Below are positions 1-8,129 of a DNA stretch of 64,000 nucleotides, piece after piece. The position numbers and the translations under genes are program-made. The stretch is from Nitrospira defluvii (lineage in GTDB: Bacteria > Nitrospirota > Nitrospiria > Nitrospirales > Nitrospiraceae): positions 620,001-684,000 of the forward strand of contig FP929003.1 of NCBI GenBank assembly GCA_000196815.1. Direction: 5' to 3'. The notes below the pieces were generated by a model that saw only the letters and a program-made list of their open reading frames with translations, did not search any database and was not told where the DNA came from. Every line of letters starts with the position of its first letter. Position 1 is the stretch's first letter.

Positions 1-2
1 CT

Positions 3-851
3 CGTACGTTCGTCGGCTTCGTGTTTGCGCTGCACTATGCGTTGCTGTTGCCGCGCTTCGGAGACCCGCCGTTCGGGGATACGGTTGTCGCCGTCATCGG
101 GATGGTGCTGATCGTGTCTTTGTTCACAGGTCTATACCTCTGGTGGCCGCGGAACGGCGGGTGGCGTGCGGCGTTGACGATCAAACGCCGGGCCCATGTG
201 CGCCGGGTCCATTTCGACGTGCACAAGACAGCGGGAGTGTATTGCTCGCTCATCTTCCTGGCCATCTTTGTATCCGGGGTCTTTCTCAACCTGCGGGCGC
301 CGTTCCACGCGGTCGTGCGGCTGTTTTCCCCCACCATCGACCGATACGACATTCACTCGAAACCGGCCGAGGGCCGCGGATCCGTCTCTCTGGGACAGGT
401 CATGCAGACCGTGGAAACGCAGTACCCGGGAGGGCGGCCGGAATGGCTCTACCTGCCGAAGAAACCGACCGGCACCTATACGATCTGCCGGCGCGATGTT
501 CCTGGGCTGAGCCTGGTATTGAGCCGGCGATGCGTAGTGGTGGATCGGTACAGCGGCGACATTGTGCACGTGCAAAGCCCGGAGCGCGGGACGGCCGGGG
601 ACCACTTCATTCAATGGCAATGGCCGATGCATTCGGGACAGATCTTCGGCCTGACCGGGCGCTGGATCGTGTTGGTCTCGGGCCTGATCTGTCCACTCCT
701 GTTTGTGACGGGCTGGTATCTCTGGCGGCGAAAACGCCGAGGGATGCACGGGCGGCCGCCCATAGGGAATGGCGTTCCGAGCGGAGCGTGTCAAGTCGGG
801 GCTCGCGCAGGCGAGGGGGCCGCAGTATCAGTGAAAGGAAACGGCACATGA
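3..851 (+). CDS. PepSY-associated TM helix protein (5' end outside window)
   Basis: The frame is open from the first bases, so the gene starts upstream of the window; GTG at 21 is probably internal. The visible part has membrane segments around the phrase LFTGLYLWWPRNGGW, a conserved HFDVHKTAGVY helix and a C-terminal segment with the family signature WPMHSGQIFGLTGRW, followed by a last membrane helix and a basic tail. These are hallmarks of PepSY_TM proteins, several of which reduce or handle ferric siderophores at the inner membrane. The stop overlaps the ExbB start by ATGA, so it is translationally coupled to exbB, exbD and a TonB receptor. A role in releasing metal from an imported chelate is inferred from context. 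It is homologous to the intact gene at 14720 and the pseudogene at 8130. Confidence 0.85.
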   Translation, partial: RTFVGFVFALHYALLLPRFGDPPFGDTVVAVIGMVLIVSLFTGLYLWWPRNGGWRAALTIKRRAHVRRVHFDVHKTAGVYCSLIFLAIFVSGVFLNLRAPFHAVVRLFSPTIDRYDIHSKPAEGRGSVSLGQVMQTVETQYPGGRPEWLYLPKKPTGTYTICRRDVPGLSLVLSRRCVVVDRYSGDIVHVQSPERGTAGDHFIQWQWPMHSGQIFGLTGRWIVLVSGLICPLLFVTGWYLWRRKRRGMHGRPPIGNGVPSGACQVGARAGEGAAVSVKGNGT

Positions 852-1273
852 ACGGATTGAAAGAAGCGGTGGAGTACGGCGTGATCGGGTTATTGGTTGG
901 ACTAAGTCTCTGGGCAGTGGCCGTGGCGATTGAGCGGTGGCTGTGTTACCGGCGGATCGATGTGCGGGGATTCACCTCCCTGGAGGAATGCGAAATCGTG
1001 CTGACCAGGCGGCTGGTCGTGATCGGTACCGTGGCGGCCAACGCGCCCTATATCGGGCTGCTGGGGACGGTGTTGGGCATCATGCTCACCTTCCACACCA
1101 TGGGCACGTCCGGCGCGCTAGCCGTCACCACGATCATGATCGGCCTGAGTCTCGCGTTGAAGGCCACCGCCGCGGGATTGGTCGTCGCGATTCCCTGCGT
1201 CGTCATGAACAACGTGCTCCGGCGGCGCGTCAGCGAGTTGCTCGCGCAGTACAAGGCGCACCATGGAGCGTGA
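848..1273 (+). CDS. exbB: ExbB/TolQ/MotA-family proton channel protein
   Basis: A 141-residue protein with one N-terminal membrane helix, a cytoplasmic stretch, and two C-terminal helices containing the family core NAPYIGLLGTVLGIM and later LALKATAAGLVVAIP. This is the MotA/TolQ/ExbB proton-channel domain, which with ExbD energises TonB for outer-membrane receptors. It is shorter than E. coli ExbB (about 240 residues), as in many compact ExbB proteins. The ATG lies in an ATGA overlap with the upstream PepSY gene, and the 3' end overlaps exbD by 11 nt, so the four genes up to the receptor at 1681 look like one operon. Confidence 0.9.
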   Translation: MNGLKEAVEYGVIGLLVGLSLWAVAVAIERWLCYRRIDVRGFTSLEECEIVLTRRLVVIGTVAANAPYIGLLGTVLGIMLTFHTMGTSGALAVTTIMIGLSLALKATAAGLVVAIPCVVMNNVLRRRVSELLAQYKAHHGA

Positions 1274-1637
1274 GGTCGATCAAATCAATGTGATTCCGTT
1301 GGTAGACATCATGCTGGTCTTGCTCGTGATTGTGCTGACCACGGCGACCTTCATCACAACGGGACAGATTCCCGTCAATCTCGCGAAGGCCGGTTCGGCG
1401 AGCGAGCGGCACGATCGGCCGATCATTGTCACCGTCACCGCGGAGGGCGGCCTGTTTGTCGATGACCATCCGTTGGTCGATGCGGCATTGGAAACGGCGC
1501 TCCAGGATCGCGGACGGGAGTCGCCCGTGCTGGTGCGCGCAGACAAAGTCACGAAATTGGAACGGTTCGTCGGGATCGTGGATCGCGTGCGCACGATGGG
1601 TTTTCAGCAGGTGAGCTTGGAAGTAGTGCGGACGTAA
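1263..1637 (+). CDS. exbD: ExbD/TolR-family biopolymer transport protein
   Basis: A 124-residue protein with a short cytoplasmic N-terminus, one membrane helix (IPLVDIMLVLLVIVLTTATF) and a periplasmic domain ending in the typical pattern VLVRADK...RFVGIVDRVRTMGFQQVSLEV. The Asp in the PLVDIML segment is the conserved membrane aspartate needed for proton-motive coupling in ExbD/TolR proteins. It starts within the last codons of exbB. Together with ExbB it should power the receptors in this region. No tonB gene is visible in the window, so TonB is either upstream or elsewhere. Confidence 0.9.
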   Translation: MEREVDQINVIPLVDIMLVLLVIVLTTATFITTGQIPVNLAKAGSASERHDRPIIVTVTAEGGLFVDDHPLVDAALETALQDRGRESPVLVRADKVTKLERFVGIVDRVRTMGFQQVSLEVVRT

Positions 1638-1680
1638 GCATGCGTGCCGGACTCCGCGCCGGTGATGAAAGGAAAATCAT

Positions 1681-4023
1681 ATGATGTCACGGAAAATCGT
1701 GCAGCACGGGGTCGCGGGAATGATGCTGGTATGCGGTTGGCTTGTGGGTTCCACCTGGGCCCAGAGCGAACCATCGTCATCGACGCCGGGCACAATGGAA
1801 TCGGAGGCGGTCTTGCGCGAACGGCTTCAGCAGAATGGAAATGAGCGAGAGCAACTCCTCCGGCAATTGGAAGATCTCAGCCGCATCCGAGATGAGGCCT
1901 TGCCGGCGAATGAGAAACCCCAGCGTTACCAGGAAGCAGCCGTGCCTCAGTCCGATGGAGTCGATGCGCCCGAAGCGGTTCCGGTGTACGACTTGGCCGA
2001 TATCAGCATCGTGAGCAAGCGGGTGCAGAAACATCCGGAGGGGCTGGCCTTCTCGGCAACCCCGCGCACGGAAACCGATTCGCAGCCGACGCGCACGATG
2101 AAGGAAGCAATGGAGTCGCTGCCAGGTGTGATCCTGCGTTCCGCCAACGGACCACGGGATTTCGGCGTGTCGATCCGCGGCTCCGGTGTCAAGACGACCG
2201 GTGTCGTGCGTGATCTGAAGTTTTACGAGGACGGCATCGGCCAGACGCAATCCGACGGATTCTCCCGCCTGGATATGCATGACCCGTGGTTCATGCAAAG
2301 CGTGGAGGTCACGCGCGGCGCGGCCTCGTCGCTGTATGACAACGCGGCGCTGGGCGGCATGATTCACTTTAAGACGCGGCGGGGCGGTGACATCAACGGG
2401 CTGGAAACATTTCTAAGCGGAGGCTCGTACGGGTACCAGAAGTATGGCGTTGCCGTCGGCCGTGAATACGGCGACGTGGACATCGCCGTGTTCGCCAGCC
2501 AGGTTGCGGAGGACGGCTATCTCCGGCACAGCGATTACAACACACAAACGGTCAATTTGAATTTCCGATTCAAACTGGGGGACAAGGATAATTTCTACGT
2601 CAAGGCTGTCACGAATGCCTTGAATGCGAACGTGCCGACGCGGCTGACTCTTGCGCAGTTTAATGCCGACTCCCGGCAGGCCGGCGGCACCGGGTTCGGT
2701 AACGATCCGTTACGTCTGGCTCAACGGCGCCTTGATCGGCGGACAGTCATCGGCGGGTTGTACGAGCGGCAACTCGATGCGAACACCGTATTCACGTTGG
2801 AAGCCGACTACGACGTGCGCGATATCAATCAAACCTTTACGCAAATCAATGACGCCTTCTACCCGAACTTTAAGGGATATGCGGATCTTCGGCACGACGG
2901 CCGTCTCGGCGACATGCCGCTCAAAAGTTATGTAGGGTTCTTCGCCAACAATATGGAGCAGGAATCGCAAACGTTCGAGAATCTCGGTGACTTTCGCGGC
3001 ACGCGCGGGACGCTGGTGCAAAACAGTCGGGGTACCATCCGCAACATCGGCGGACGAGTGCGAGAGGAATTGGAGTTCATCCCGAAGTGGACCCTGGCGG
3101 CCGGTGTCGGCTTCCAACAGTCGCAGATCAGCGTGCAGACGATTAATTATACGGCCGGAGCGCTCGCCTCGACTCCCGGAGCAGATCGCACCTTTTATAA
3201 CTGGGCGCCGGAGGTGTCGCTGTCCTGGAGACCGACCGAGTCTCAGCGGCATTGGGTCCGGGCCTCGACCGGCTATTCCGTGCCGGGCTTCGCCAATTTG
3301 ACCACTGGTTTAGATGGGCTCGCAGGGACGAATTTTTCGATCAAGCCACAGAAGAACTACAATTTCGAAATCGGGACCGACACGAAACTGCACAGCACGT
3401 TCGGCGTCCAATTGGTCGGGTTCTGGGTGCTGGTGAAAGATGAAATCATCACCCAGGTCAACTCGACGACGGCAGGTGCCTTTGCGATCAATGCGGATTC
3501 CTCCCAATACCGGGGCATCGAGGCCAGTTACGATTGGCGTCCCTCGCCCGGCTGGCGTTTCTCCGGAGCCTATACACACATCGACGCGCAGTACATCAAC
3601 TTCGCCGATCAGTTCAGGGTGAACGGGGCGGGTCCGATCACGCAGATTTTGCGGGACGGCAAGCAGGTGCCCAACGTGGCGCGCGACGTGCTGAATTTCA
3701 AGGAAGAGTACGAGCATCCATCCGGGTGGGGCGGTTGGTTTGAGACGACCTATTGGAACAGCTATTTCTTGAACAACAACAATACCGTGGGCGCGCCGGC
3801 CTATTGGTTGTTGAACGCAAATCTACATAAGACGATTGAGCTCAAACCGACCTCCTGGTTCCGTTTTGCGAAGTTCTATCTACAGTTGGATAACATTGCC
3901 GATAAGCGGTACGTGGGCTCGGGCGGCGTCATTGCCGACAGCACGCCGGATGCGAACAAGACGTTGTTCTTCGCCGGCTACGGCCGGGCCATCTATGGCG
4001 GCGTGACGCTGGGATTGTTCTAG
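1681..4023 (+). CDS. TonB-dependent outer-membrane receptor 1
   Basis: A 780-residue receptor with a signal peptide ending near TWAQ, then an N-terminal coiled-coil-like stretch (ERLQQNGNEREQLLRQLEDL) of a kind not usual in TonB receptors. The plug domain follows (SLPGVILRSANGPRDFGVSIRG, VEVTRGAASSLYDNAALGGMIHF), and a long beta-barrel ends in a terminal Phe (LGLF), as expected for BAM substrates. A GAAAGGA ribosome site precedes the ATG pair at 1681. It resembles iron or siderophore receptors of the FecA/FhuE broad class; the substrate cannot be read from sequence. It is the last gene of the PepSY-exbBD group. Its TAG stop is followed directly by a repeat end (see 4021). Confidence 0.9.
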   Translation: MMSRKIVQHGVAGMMLVCGWLVGSTWAQSEPSSSTPGTMESEAVLRERLQQNGNEREQLLRQLEDLSRIRDEALPANEKPQRYQEAAVPQSDGVDAPEAVPVYDLADISIVSKRVQKHPEGLAFSATPRTETDSQPTRTMKEAMESLPGVILRSANGPRDFGVSIRGSGVKTTGVVRDLKFYEDGIGQTQSDGFSRLDMHDPWFMQSVEVTRGAASSLYDNAALGGMIHFKTRRGGDINGLETFLSGGSYGYQKYGVAVGREYGDVDIAVFASQVAEDGYLRHSDYNTQTVNLNFRFKLGDKDNFYVKAVTNALNANVPTRLTLAQFNADSRQAGGTGFGNDPLRLAQRRLDRRTVIGGLYERQLDANTVFTLEADYDVRDINQTFTQINDAFYPNFKGYADLRHDGRLGDMPLKSYVGFFANNMEQESQTFENLGDFRGTRGTLVQNSRGTIRNIGGRVREELEFIPKWTLAAGVGFQQSQISVQTINYTAGALASTPGADRTFYNWAPEVSLSWRPTESQRHWVRASTGYSVPGFANLTTGLDGLAGTNFSIKPQKNYNFEIGTDTKLHSTFGVQLVGFWVLVKDEIITQVNSTTAGAFAINADSSQYRGIEASYDWRPSPGWRFSGAYTHIDAQYINFADQFRVNGAGPITQILRDGKQVPNVARDVLNFKEEYEHPSGWGGWFETTYWNSYFLNNNNTVGAPAYWLLNANLHKTIELKPTSWFRFAKFYLQLDNIADKRYVGSGGVIADSTPDANKTLFFAGYGRAIYGGVTLGLF

Positions 4024-4319
4024 CCCGGCTTATTCATGAGCGCTTCTGCTGGACTCGCCGATCCGCTGCGGCGACGAGCCTTCGGCCCCCGGCCTCGCCT
4101 CTCCGGTCAGGCCGCTTCACCAACTCAGCGGCGCGCACAAGCGTGGCGCTCTGTATTCATCCCGCCGTGCGTTCCTCAACGCACTGTACGAGTACGCATC
4201 GAGTCTTCCCGGCTCCGCGCGCCGGTCTCGCGATGCGGTCCGACGATTTCACGACGAACCGTCATCAATAGTGCGGGCTCAGTCGATCAGAGTCGCTGGG
4301 GCGTTCGGAGGTCGCGGAC
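4021..4319. other. Intergenic stretch with a solitary repeat end
   Basis: About 300 bases without a convincing gene. The first 20 bases (TAGCCCGG..TATTCATGA) closely match the right terminal inverted repeat of the element at 42259-42442, in the same relation to the preceding stop codon. The rest is GC-rich with no conserved protein pattern in any frame; the short open frame at 4036 has no family signature and no ribosome site. Confidence 0.45.
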
Positions 4320-4374
4320 TGTAGCATCTGTGAGCACCCATCTGTAGACAATCTCGCCTGCGCTTGCGTAGGGT
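4320..4374 (+). promoter_or_regulatory. Regulon promoter A (10-bp direct repeats plus -35/-10)
   Basis: TGTAGCA at 4320-4326 and GTGAGCA at 4330-4336 are direct repeats exactly 10 bp apart. A -35-like TAGACA follows at 4345-4350, 18 bp of spacer, and a -10-like TAGGGT at 4369-4374. The same layout recurs at 9267, 14058, 20413 and 24838. The repeats lie one helical turn apart just upstream of -35, the usual place for an activator such as an OmpR-family regulator. Transcription would start near 4381, shortly before the GTG at 4404. Confidence 0.7.
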
Positions 4375-4403
4375 GAAGGCCGTTTTTCCTACATAGGGGA
4401 TCT

Positions 4404-4796
4404 GTGGACGCCATCATTCGTTCCATGTCAGTTGTGCGCTCCCGTCGTGCCCTCTTGTGGCTCGCCTGCCTCCTGGCCTGTATTCGAGTGCTCGCCGTCG
4501 GGATTTGCTCCACCTGTTTCAACGAGTTCGACGCCCCCGCGTCGCGCGTCTTTTATCTCCATGACGGGAGCGACCATGACGCCTGTCACCACGGCCGCGA
4601 GCCGGTGGGCCCGCTCGTCGCCTGGGCTTGCGAGGTCACGCAGGACGATGCGGATTTCGTGTTGCCGGACAGTCCCCCATTGCCGATCATCGTGTCGTTC
4701 CTGGTGCCGCTGACTCTCCTCGGTCTATCCCGCCGGGACAGCCTGTTGCTTGCCGGTAAGGGTCGCTCCCCGCCGCTGCAGTCGCTTCTTTCGTAA
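4404..4796 (+). CDS. Small Cys/His-rich membrane protein (paralogue A)
   Basis: A 130-residue protein with an N-terminal hydrophobic helix, then GICSTCFNEFDAP, a histidine/acidic block (YLHDGSDHDACHHG), LVAWACEVT, an LPDSPPLP turn and a second hydrophobic helix, ending in a basic tail with SPP. The CxTCF, HxG..D.CHHG, WAC and LPD motifs are shared with the proteins at 9352 and 14142. The Cys and His clusters suggest metal binding on the periplasmic side. Layout and the C-terminal PP motif recall DUF2946/CopL-like small proteins found beside TonB copper receptors, but this is a resemblance only. GTG at 4404 is chosen because a GGGGA site precedes it at the same relative place as in the 9352 gene. 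TonB receptor 2 follows. Confidence 0.75.
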   Translation: MDAIIRSMSVVRSRRALLWLACLLACIRVLAVGICSTCFNEFDAPASRVFYLHDGSDHDACHHGREPVGPLVAWACEVTQDDADFVLPDSPPLPIIVSFLVPLTLLGLSRRDSLLLAGKGRSPPLQSLLS

Positions 4797-4971
4797 CGAT
4801 TCCCCCATACGCTTGTTGAACCACAGAGGCCGAACGCCTGCGCGTGCGTCTGGTGCGTGCGTCTTGTCGGGAGAACGCTCTCCTCGACGCACCTGCTCAG
4901 GCGGATGCGATTGCGAATCGCCTTTGCCCTGAAGGGCGTTCTGCGCCCGGCGGAAAGGAATTTGTAACGTC

Positions 4972-7188
4972 ATGAGTAACTGTCTCCATACTTCGTTGCT
5001 AAGAACCCGTGTCATCGGTGGCCTGCTTCTGGGCCTGCTGTGCCCGTTGCCACTTGCGTCGGCCGCAGACCCTCCGGTTCAGGAAGAGTCGGATGCCATC
5101 CCGGTCGTGAACGCGCCGGATGTGATGATCTCTGCGACCCGGACGCCGACTTCTATCGGCAATGTGAATCAATCGGTCACCATCGTCACGGAAGAACAGT
5201 TGCAACTCCAGATGGCCGCCTCATCCAGCCGGAGTCTGGGACAGATCCTCCCCAAGCTCGTGCCCGGCATGTCCCAGAACGACCAGTCGATGGACTCCGG
5301 CACGACGTTGAAGATGAGAGGACGGTCGATCGCGATTTTGATCGACGGAGTGCCCCAACAGAGCAGTCCGACCACGGAACTGGACCTGGCCCACATCGAT
5401 CCCAGTGCCATCGAGCGGATTGAGATTGTGCGCGGCGCGACCGCGATCTACGGCAACGGCGCAACCGGAGGGTTGATCAACATCATCACGAAAAAAGCCG
5501 GAGAAGGGAAACCCGCGTTCTATACCGAAGTGCAAGGCAGCGGCTCCTTGACCAGGGTCTTACGAGGACTCAGCGGCACGGTCGTGCAGGGGTTTCAAGG
5601 AAAGAAGGACTGGTTCGACTACAACATCGTCGGGACCTTCAGCCAACAGGGGGGGATCTTTGATTCCGAAGGGTCCCGGACCATGCCGGGGACCAACGCG
5701 ACGGGTGGGTTTGCCGATACGAAGACCTACAACATTCTCAGCAAGTTCGGCGCCACCTTCGGTGAGCACCGGTTCCAGCTTACCTTCAATCGCAAACATA
5801 CCCGGCAGGACACCAACTATCTGGTCGATCCGAGCGTCGATGCGTTACCGCGTACGACTGCGCGCTTCATTCCCGGTCTGGCGCTCGACGATCAACCGAA
5901 GCTGACGAATACCCAGGTCAGCGCGGATTACACCCATCCGCATCTCTTCCTCGACAGCCGGGTCCACCTTCAAGCCTATTATCGCAGCCAGCAGACGCGG
6001 TTCCCGACATTCGATGTGAGGCCGTTCGGGGGCACGGATATTCTGCAAGGCCACAATCAAACCGATGTGCTGGGAACCAGGCTCGATATCACGACGCCGA
6101 TTCCGATCTATGGCAAGCCGCAAATCACCTGGGGCATGGACTTCTCCAGTCAGCACGGGGCTCAACACTCGACGCTGTACGATCAGTCCGTCTACGACGC
6201 CACCGGCGGACGCGTCTACAGCAAGGCCGGTGAGGTGCCGTCGTCGCCCTCGCGAGTCTTTACGACCACGGCCGTCTTCGCGCAGGGAGAATGGACCCCG
6301 TTGGCCGCGCTCGTCCTGCGCGCCGGCGTGCGGCATGAGCGCGTGAAGGTGTCCAGCAGCGATTTCACCGACAGCACCACGTTCTTGCCGGCCAGTTCGA
6401 TCAGCTTCGACACAACGGTGTTCAACGCGGGGTTTGTGTACCACCTGACGGACCCGCTGGATCTGTTCTTCAATTTCAGCCAAGGGTTTAGCGTACCGGT
6501 CGGAACGATCGACAATGCCTTGGGCAACGTGCCGCCAGGCACCGCGATCTCTCTCTCTCGCTTGCAGCCGCAGCGCGTCAACAACTATGAGCTTGGTCTG
6601 CGAGGCAACTGGAGCAAGGTGCAGGGATCGGTGTCGGGCTACATTTCCAAATCCGACCTCGGCTTGAATTTCGATCAGTTCACCAATTCCCTGCAGCGGG
6701 CGCCGCAAACGACCTACGGCGTCGAGGCCACCCTCGATGTGCAGCCCTATGAGGGCTGGAGGATCGGTGGGACCTACACGTTCGTCGAGGGGGATCAGAC
6801 CATTGCCCTCAGTCCGGACGTGCGCACGCCGCTCAACGGATTCAGCATTCAGCCGCAGAAGATTACCGCCTACCTGGAGCACCTGACGGTGCCGGAATGG
6901 CAGTGGCGGAATCGCGTCCAGGTCCTGTATTCCGGCAGTCGCACCAGGTCGTTGACGGCGTTCAACTCAGGCCTCGACCCGACGGGCGACCCTTTTTCCA
7001 TGACGGAATACTTTGTGGTGGACCTCGTGAGCACGGTGAAAGCCGGGCCGGGTACCTTACGATTCGGAATCGAGAATCTCCTGAATCAGAAATACGTGGC
7101 GGCGTTCAACCAGATTTCCTTCTTGAACAGTTTCCACTATGCCGGACGGGGCACCACCGCGATGATCGGCTATTCGATGACGTATTGA
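4972..7188 (+). CDS. TonB-dependent outer-membrane receptor 2
   Basis: A 738-residue receptor with a signal peptide (cleavage near LASAADP), a short linker and a TonB-box-like start (APDVMISATRTPTSIG). The plug contains LKMRGRSIAILIDGVP and IERIEIVRGATAIYGNGATGGLINII, and the barrel ends in an aromatic residue (SMTY). The plug is typical of siderophore or metal-complex receptors. AAAGGA lies upstream of the ATG at 4972. It probably shares a transcript with the small Cys/His protein 175 bp upstream, driven by promoter A. Substrate unknown. Confidence 0.9.
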   Translation: MSNCLHTSLLRTRVIGGLLLGLLCPLPLASAADPPVQEESDAIPVVNAPDVMISATRTPTSIGNVNQSVTIVTEEQLQLQMAASSSRSLGQILPKLVPGMSQNDQSMDSGTTLKMRGRSIAILIDGVPQQSSPTTELDLAHIDPSAIERIEIVRGATAIYGNGATGGLINIITKKAGEGKPAFYTEVQGSGSLTRVLRGLSGTVVQGFQGKKDWFDYNIVGTFSQQGGIFDSEGSRTMPGTNATGGFADTKTYNILSKFGATFGEHRFQLTFNRKHTRQDTNYLVDPSVDALPRTTARFIPGLALDDQPKLTNTQVSADYTHPHLFLDSRVHLQAYYRSQQTRFPTFDVRPFGGTDILQGHNQTDVLGTRLDITTPIPIYGKPQITWGMDFSSQHGAQHSTLYDQSVYDATGGRVYSKAGEVPSSPSRVFTTTAVFAQGEWTPLAALVLRAGVRHERVKVSSSDFTDSTTFLPASSISFDTTVFNAGFVYHLTDPLDLFFNFSQGFSVPVGTIDNALGNVPPGTAISLSRLQPQRVNNYELGLRGNWSKVQGSVSGYISKSDLGLNFDQFTNSLQRAPQTTYGVEATLDVQPYEGWRIGGTYTFVEGDQTIALSPDVRTPLNGFSIQPQKITAYLEHLTVPEWQWRNRVQVLYSGSRTRSLTAFNSGLDPTGDPFSMTEYFVVDLVSTVKAGPGTLRFGIENLLNQKYVAAFNQISFLNSFHYAGRGTTAMIGYSMTY

Positions 7189-7268
7189 TACAACCAGCCT
7201 CGAATTTCAAGACCCTCACACGGTGTGCGGCTGAATTTCCCTGTGCGGGAATGCGAGAGGCGGGCTGT

Positions 7269-7682
7269 CTATGTGGTGAGGACCGAAAAGTGGTGGATCA
7301 GAATCTGAGGGATCTTTTGAAAATCACGATCGGAGGTGAGCACCGGAAGGCCATGCTGCATGGCGCTTGCGGCAATCCAGAGGTCATTGACGGCAACGGG
7401 AGTACCGGCCTTTTTGAGCGTGACGCGAATGAGTGCGTACCGGTCTGATGTTTCTGCGTCTAACGCGAGCACACGAATGCGCGGAGAATGTAGGAACAGT
7501 TGTAACTCGCGCTCGTTGCGGTCTCGTTTGGCACCTTGGAGAAAGCCGGCGCGCAGTTCACCGAGGACAATGGGACTCATGAAGATCAGCTCGGCTTGAG
7601 AGATGATCTCCGTGACTGCCGGATGTCGTTTCTTAAACGCGATATAGGCGGAGCTATCCAGTAACAGCCGCGTCACTTCCAA
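7269..7682 (-). CDS. vapC: VapC-type PIN-domain toxin
   Basis: A 137-residue PIN-domain protein. The acidic residues of the RNase site are visible: Asp9 in LLLDSSAYIAF, Glu42 in VLGELRAGF, the Asp of NDLWIAA and the Asp of TSDRDF. VapC toxins are Mg-dependent endoribonucleases, often cleaving initiator tRNA or rRNA. It overlaps the antitoxin gene upstream by 10 nt, the classical vapBC order. It lies against the surrounding direction of transcription between a receptor and a decayed PepSY gene, suggesting later acquisition. Confidence 0.9.
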   Translation of the reverse strand: MEVTRLLLDSSAYIAFKKRHPAVTEIISQAELIFMSPIVLGELRAGFLQGAKRDRNERELQLFLHSPRIRVLALDAETSDRYALIRVTLKKAGTPVAVNDLWIAASAMQHGLPVLTSDRDFQKIPQILIHHFSVLTT

Positions 7683-7933
7683 AGCTCCGGATCGATCGGA
7701 CGTTGTTCGGCGATGAGCTGCTCAAATGTGGCGGCTTCTTCCGTCGTCCAGGTTCCTGCGAGGTGGTCGAGGTCGTGGTAGCGGACCGGCGCCGTCTTTT
7801 TTGCGGCACCTCCGGCTGACTCTTCCAATAGTTCGATGACCGCCTTGTTCACGCTGGTTTTCTTCTGTTTGGCTCGTCGTTGGACCGTACGGGCCACCTC
7901 GGGTGGGAGGTTACGTAAGGTGATCGCTTTCAT
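7673..7933 (-). CDS. vapB: VapB/FitA-type antitoxin
   Basis: An 86-residue protein whose N-terminus (MKAITLRNLPPEVARTVQRRAKQ) is a ribbon-helix-helix/FitA-like DNA-binding segment. The C-terminal part, rich in Asp/Glu/Trp (TTEEAATFEQL, PIDPELWK), is the kind of tail that wraps the PIN toxin. AAAGGA lies 8 nt upstream of the ATG. Autoregulation is likely through the repeats at 7949-7976. Confidence 0.85.
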   Translation of the reverse strand: MKAITLRNLPPEVARTVQRRAKQKKTSVNKAVIELLEESAGGAAKKTAPVRYHDLDHLAGTWTTEEAATFEQLIAEQRPIDPELWK

Positions 7934-7948
7934 AGAAATAATCCTTTG

Positions 7949-7976
7949 TGCATCAGTGGTGCATCAGTACGATGCA
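7949..7976 (-). promoter_or_regulatory. Probable VapBC autoregulatory operator
   Basis: TGCATC occurs at 7949-7954 and 7960-7965 as direct repeats, and the second forms a perfect palindrome with GATGCA at 7971-7976 (5-bp spacer). The site lies just upstream of vapB, where VapB-family operators normally sit. The function is inferred from position. Confidence 0.55.
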
Positions 7977-8129
7977 GAGCATAGCCTATGAGAGACGGTT
8001 GGTCAAACGGATGTCCACCTCTGGAGGTTGCGTGAGAGACGGAAGCTGATCATAGACCAGCCGCGAGTACGACTGTCTCACGGAGCATCGTGAGGTCGGT
8101 CGACTGAACGTGCATTCGAAAAAGAGAAA

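Noticed and set aside
143-845. Long open frame in another reading frame across the PepSY gene
   Set aside because: The frame leading into exbB has no family pattern before ATG 848; the PepSY frame explains the DNA.
4036-4347. Possible gene after receptor 1
   Set aside because: Arg/Ser-rich translation typical of a GC-rich non-coding frame, without ribosome site, and it runs through promoter A.
4320-4400. Riboswitch or structured leader RNA as explanation of the conserved upstream motif
   Set aside because: Conservation is confined to short boxes with promoter spacing and sits upstream of the predicted transcription start; no conserved pairing was found after the -10.
8081-8110. Sixth copy of the regulon promoter before the PepSY pseudogene
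   Set aside because: CGGAGCA and GTGAGGT are 9 bp apart and there is no -10 at the right distance; at best a decayed copy.
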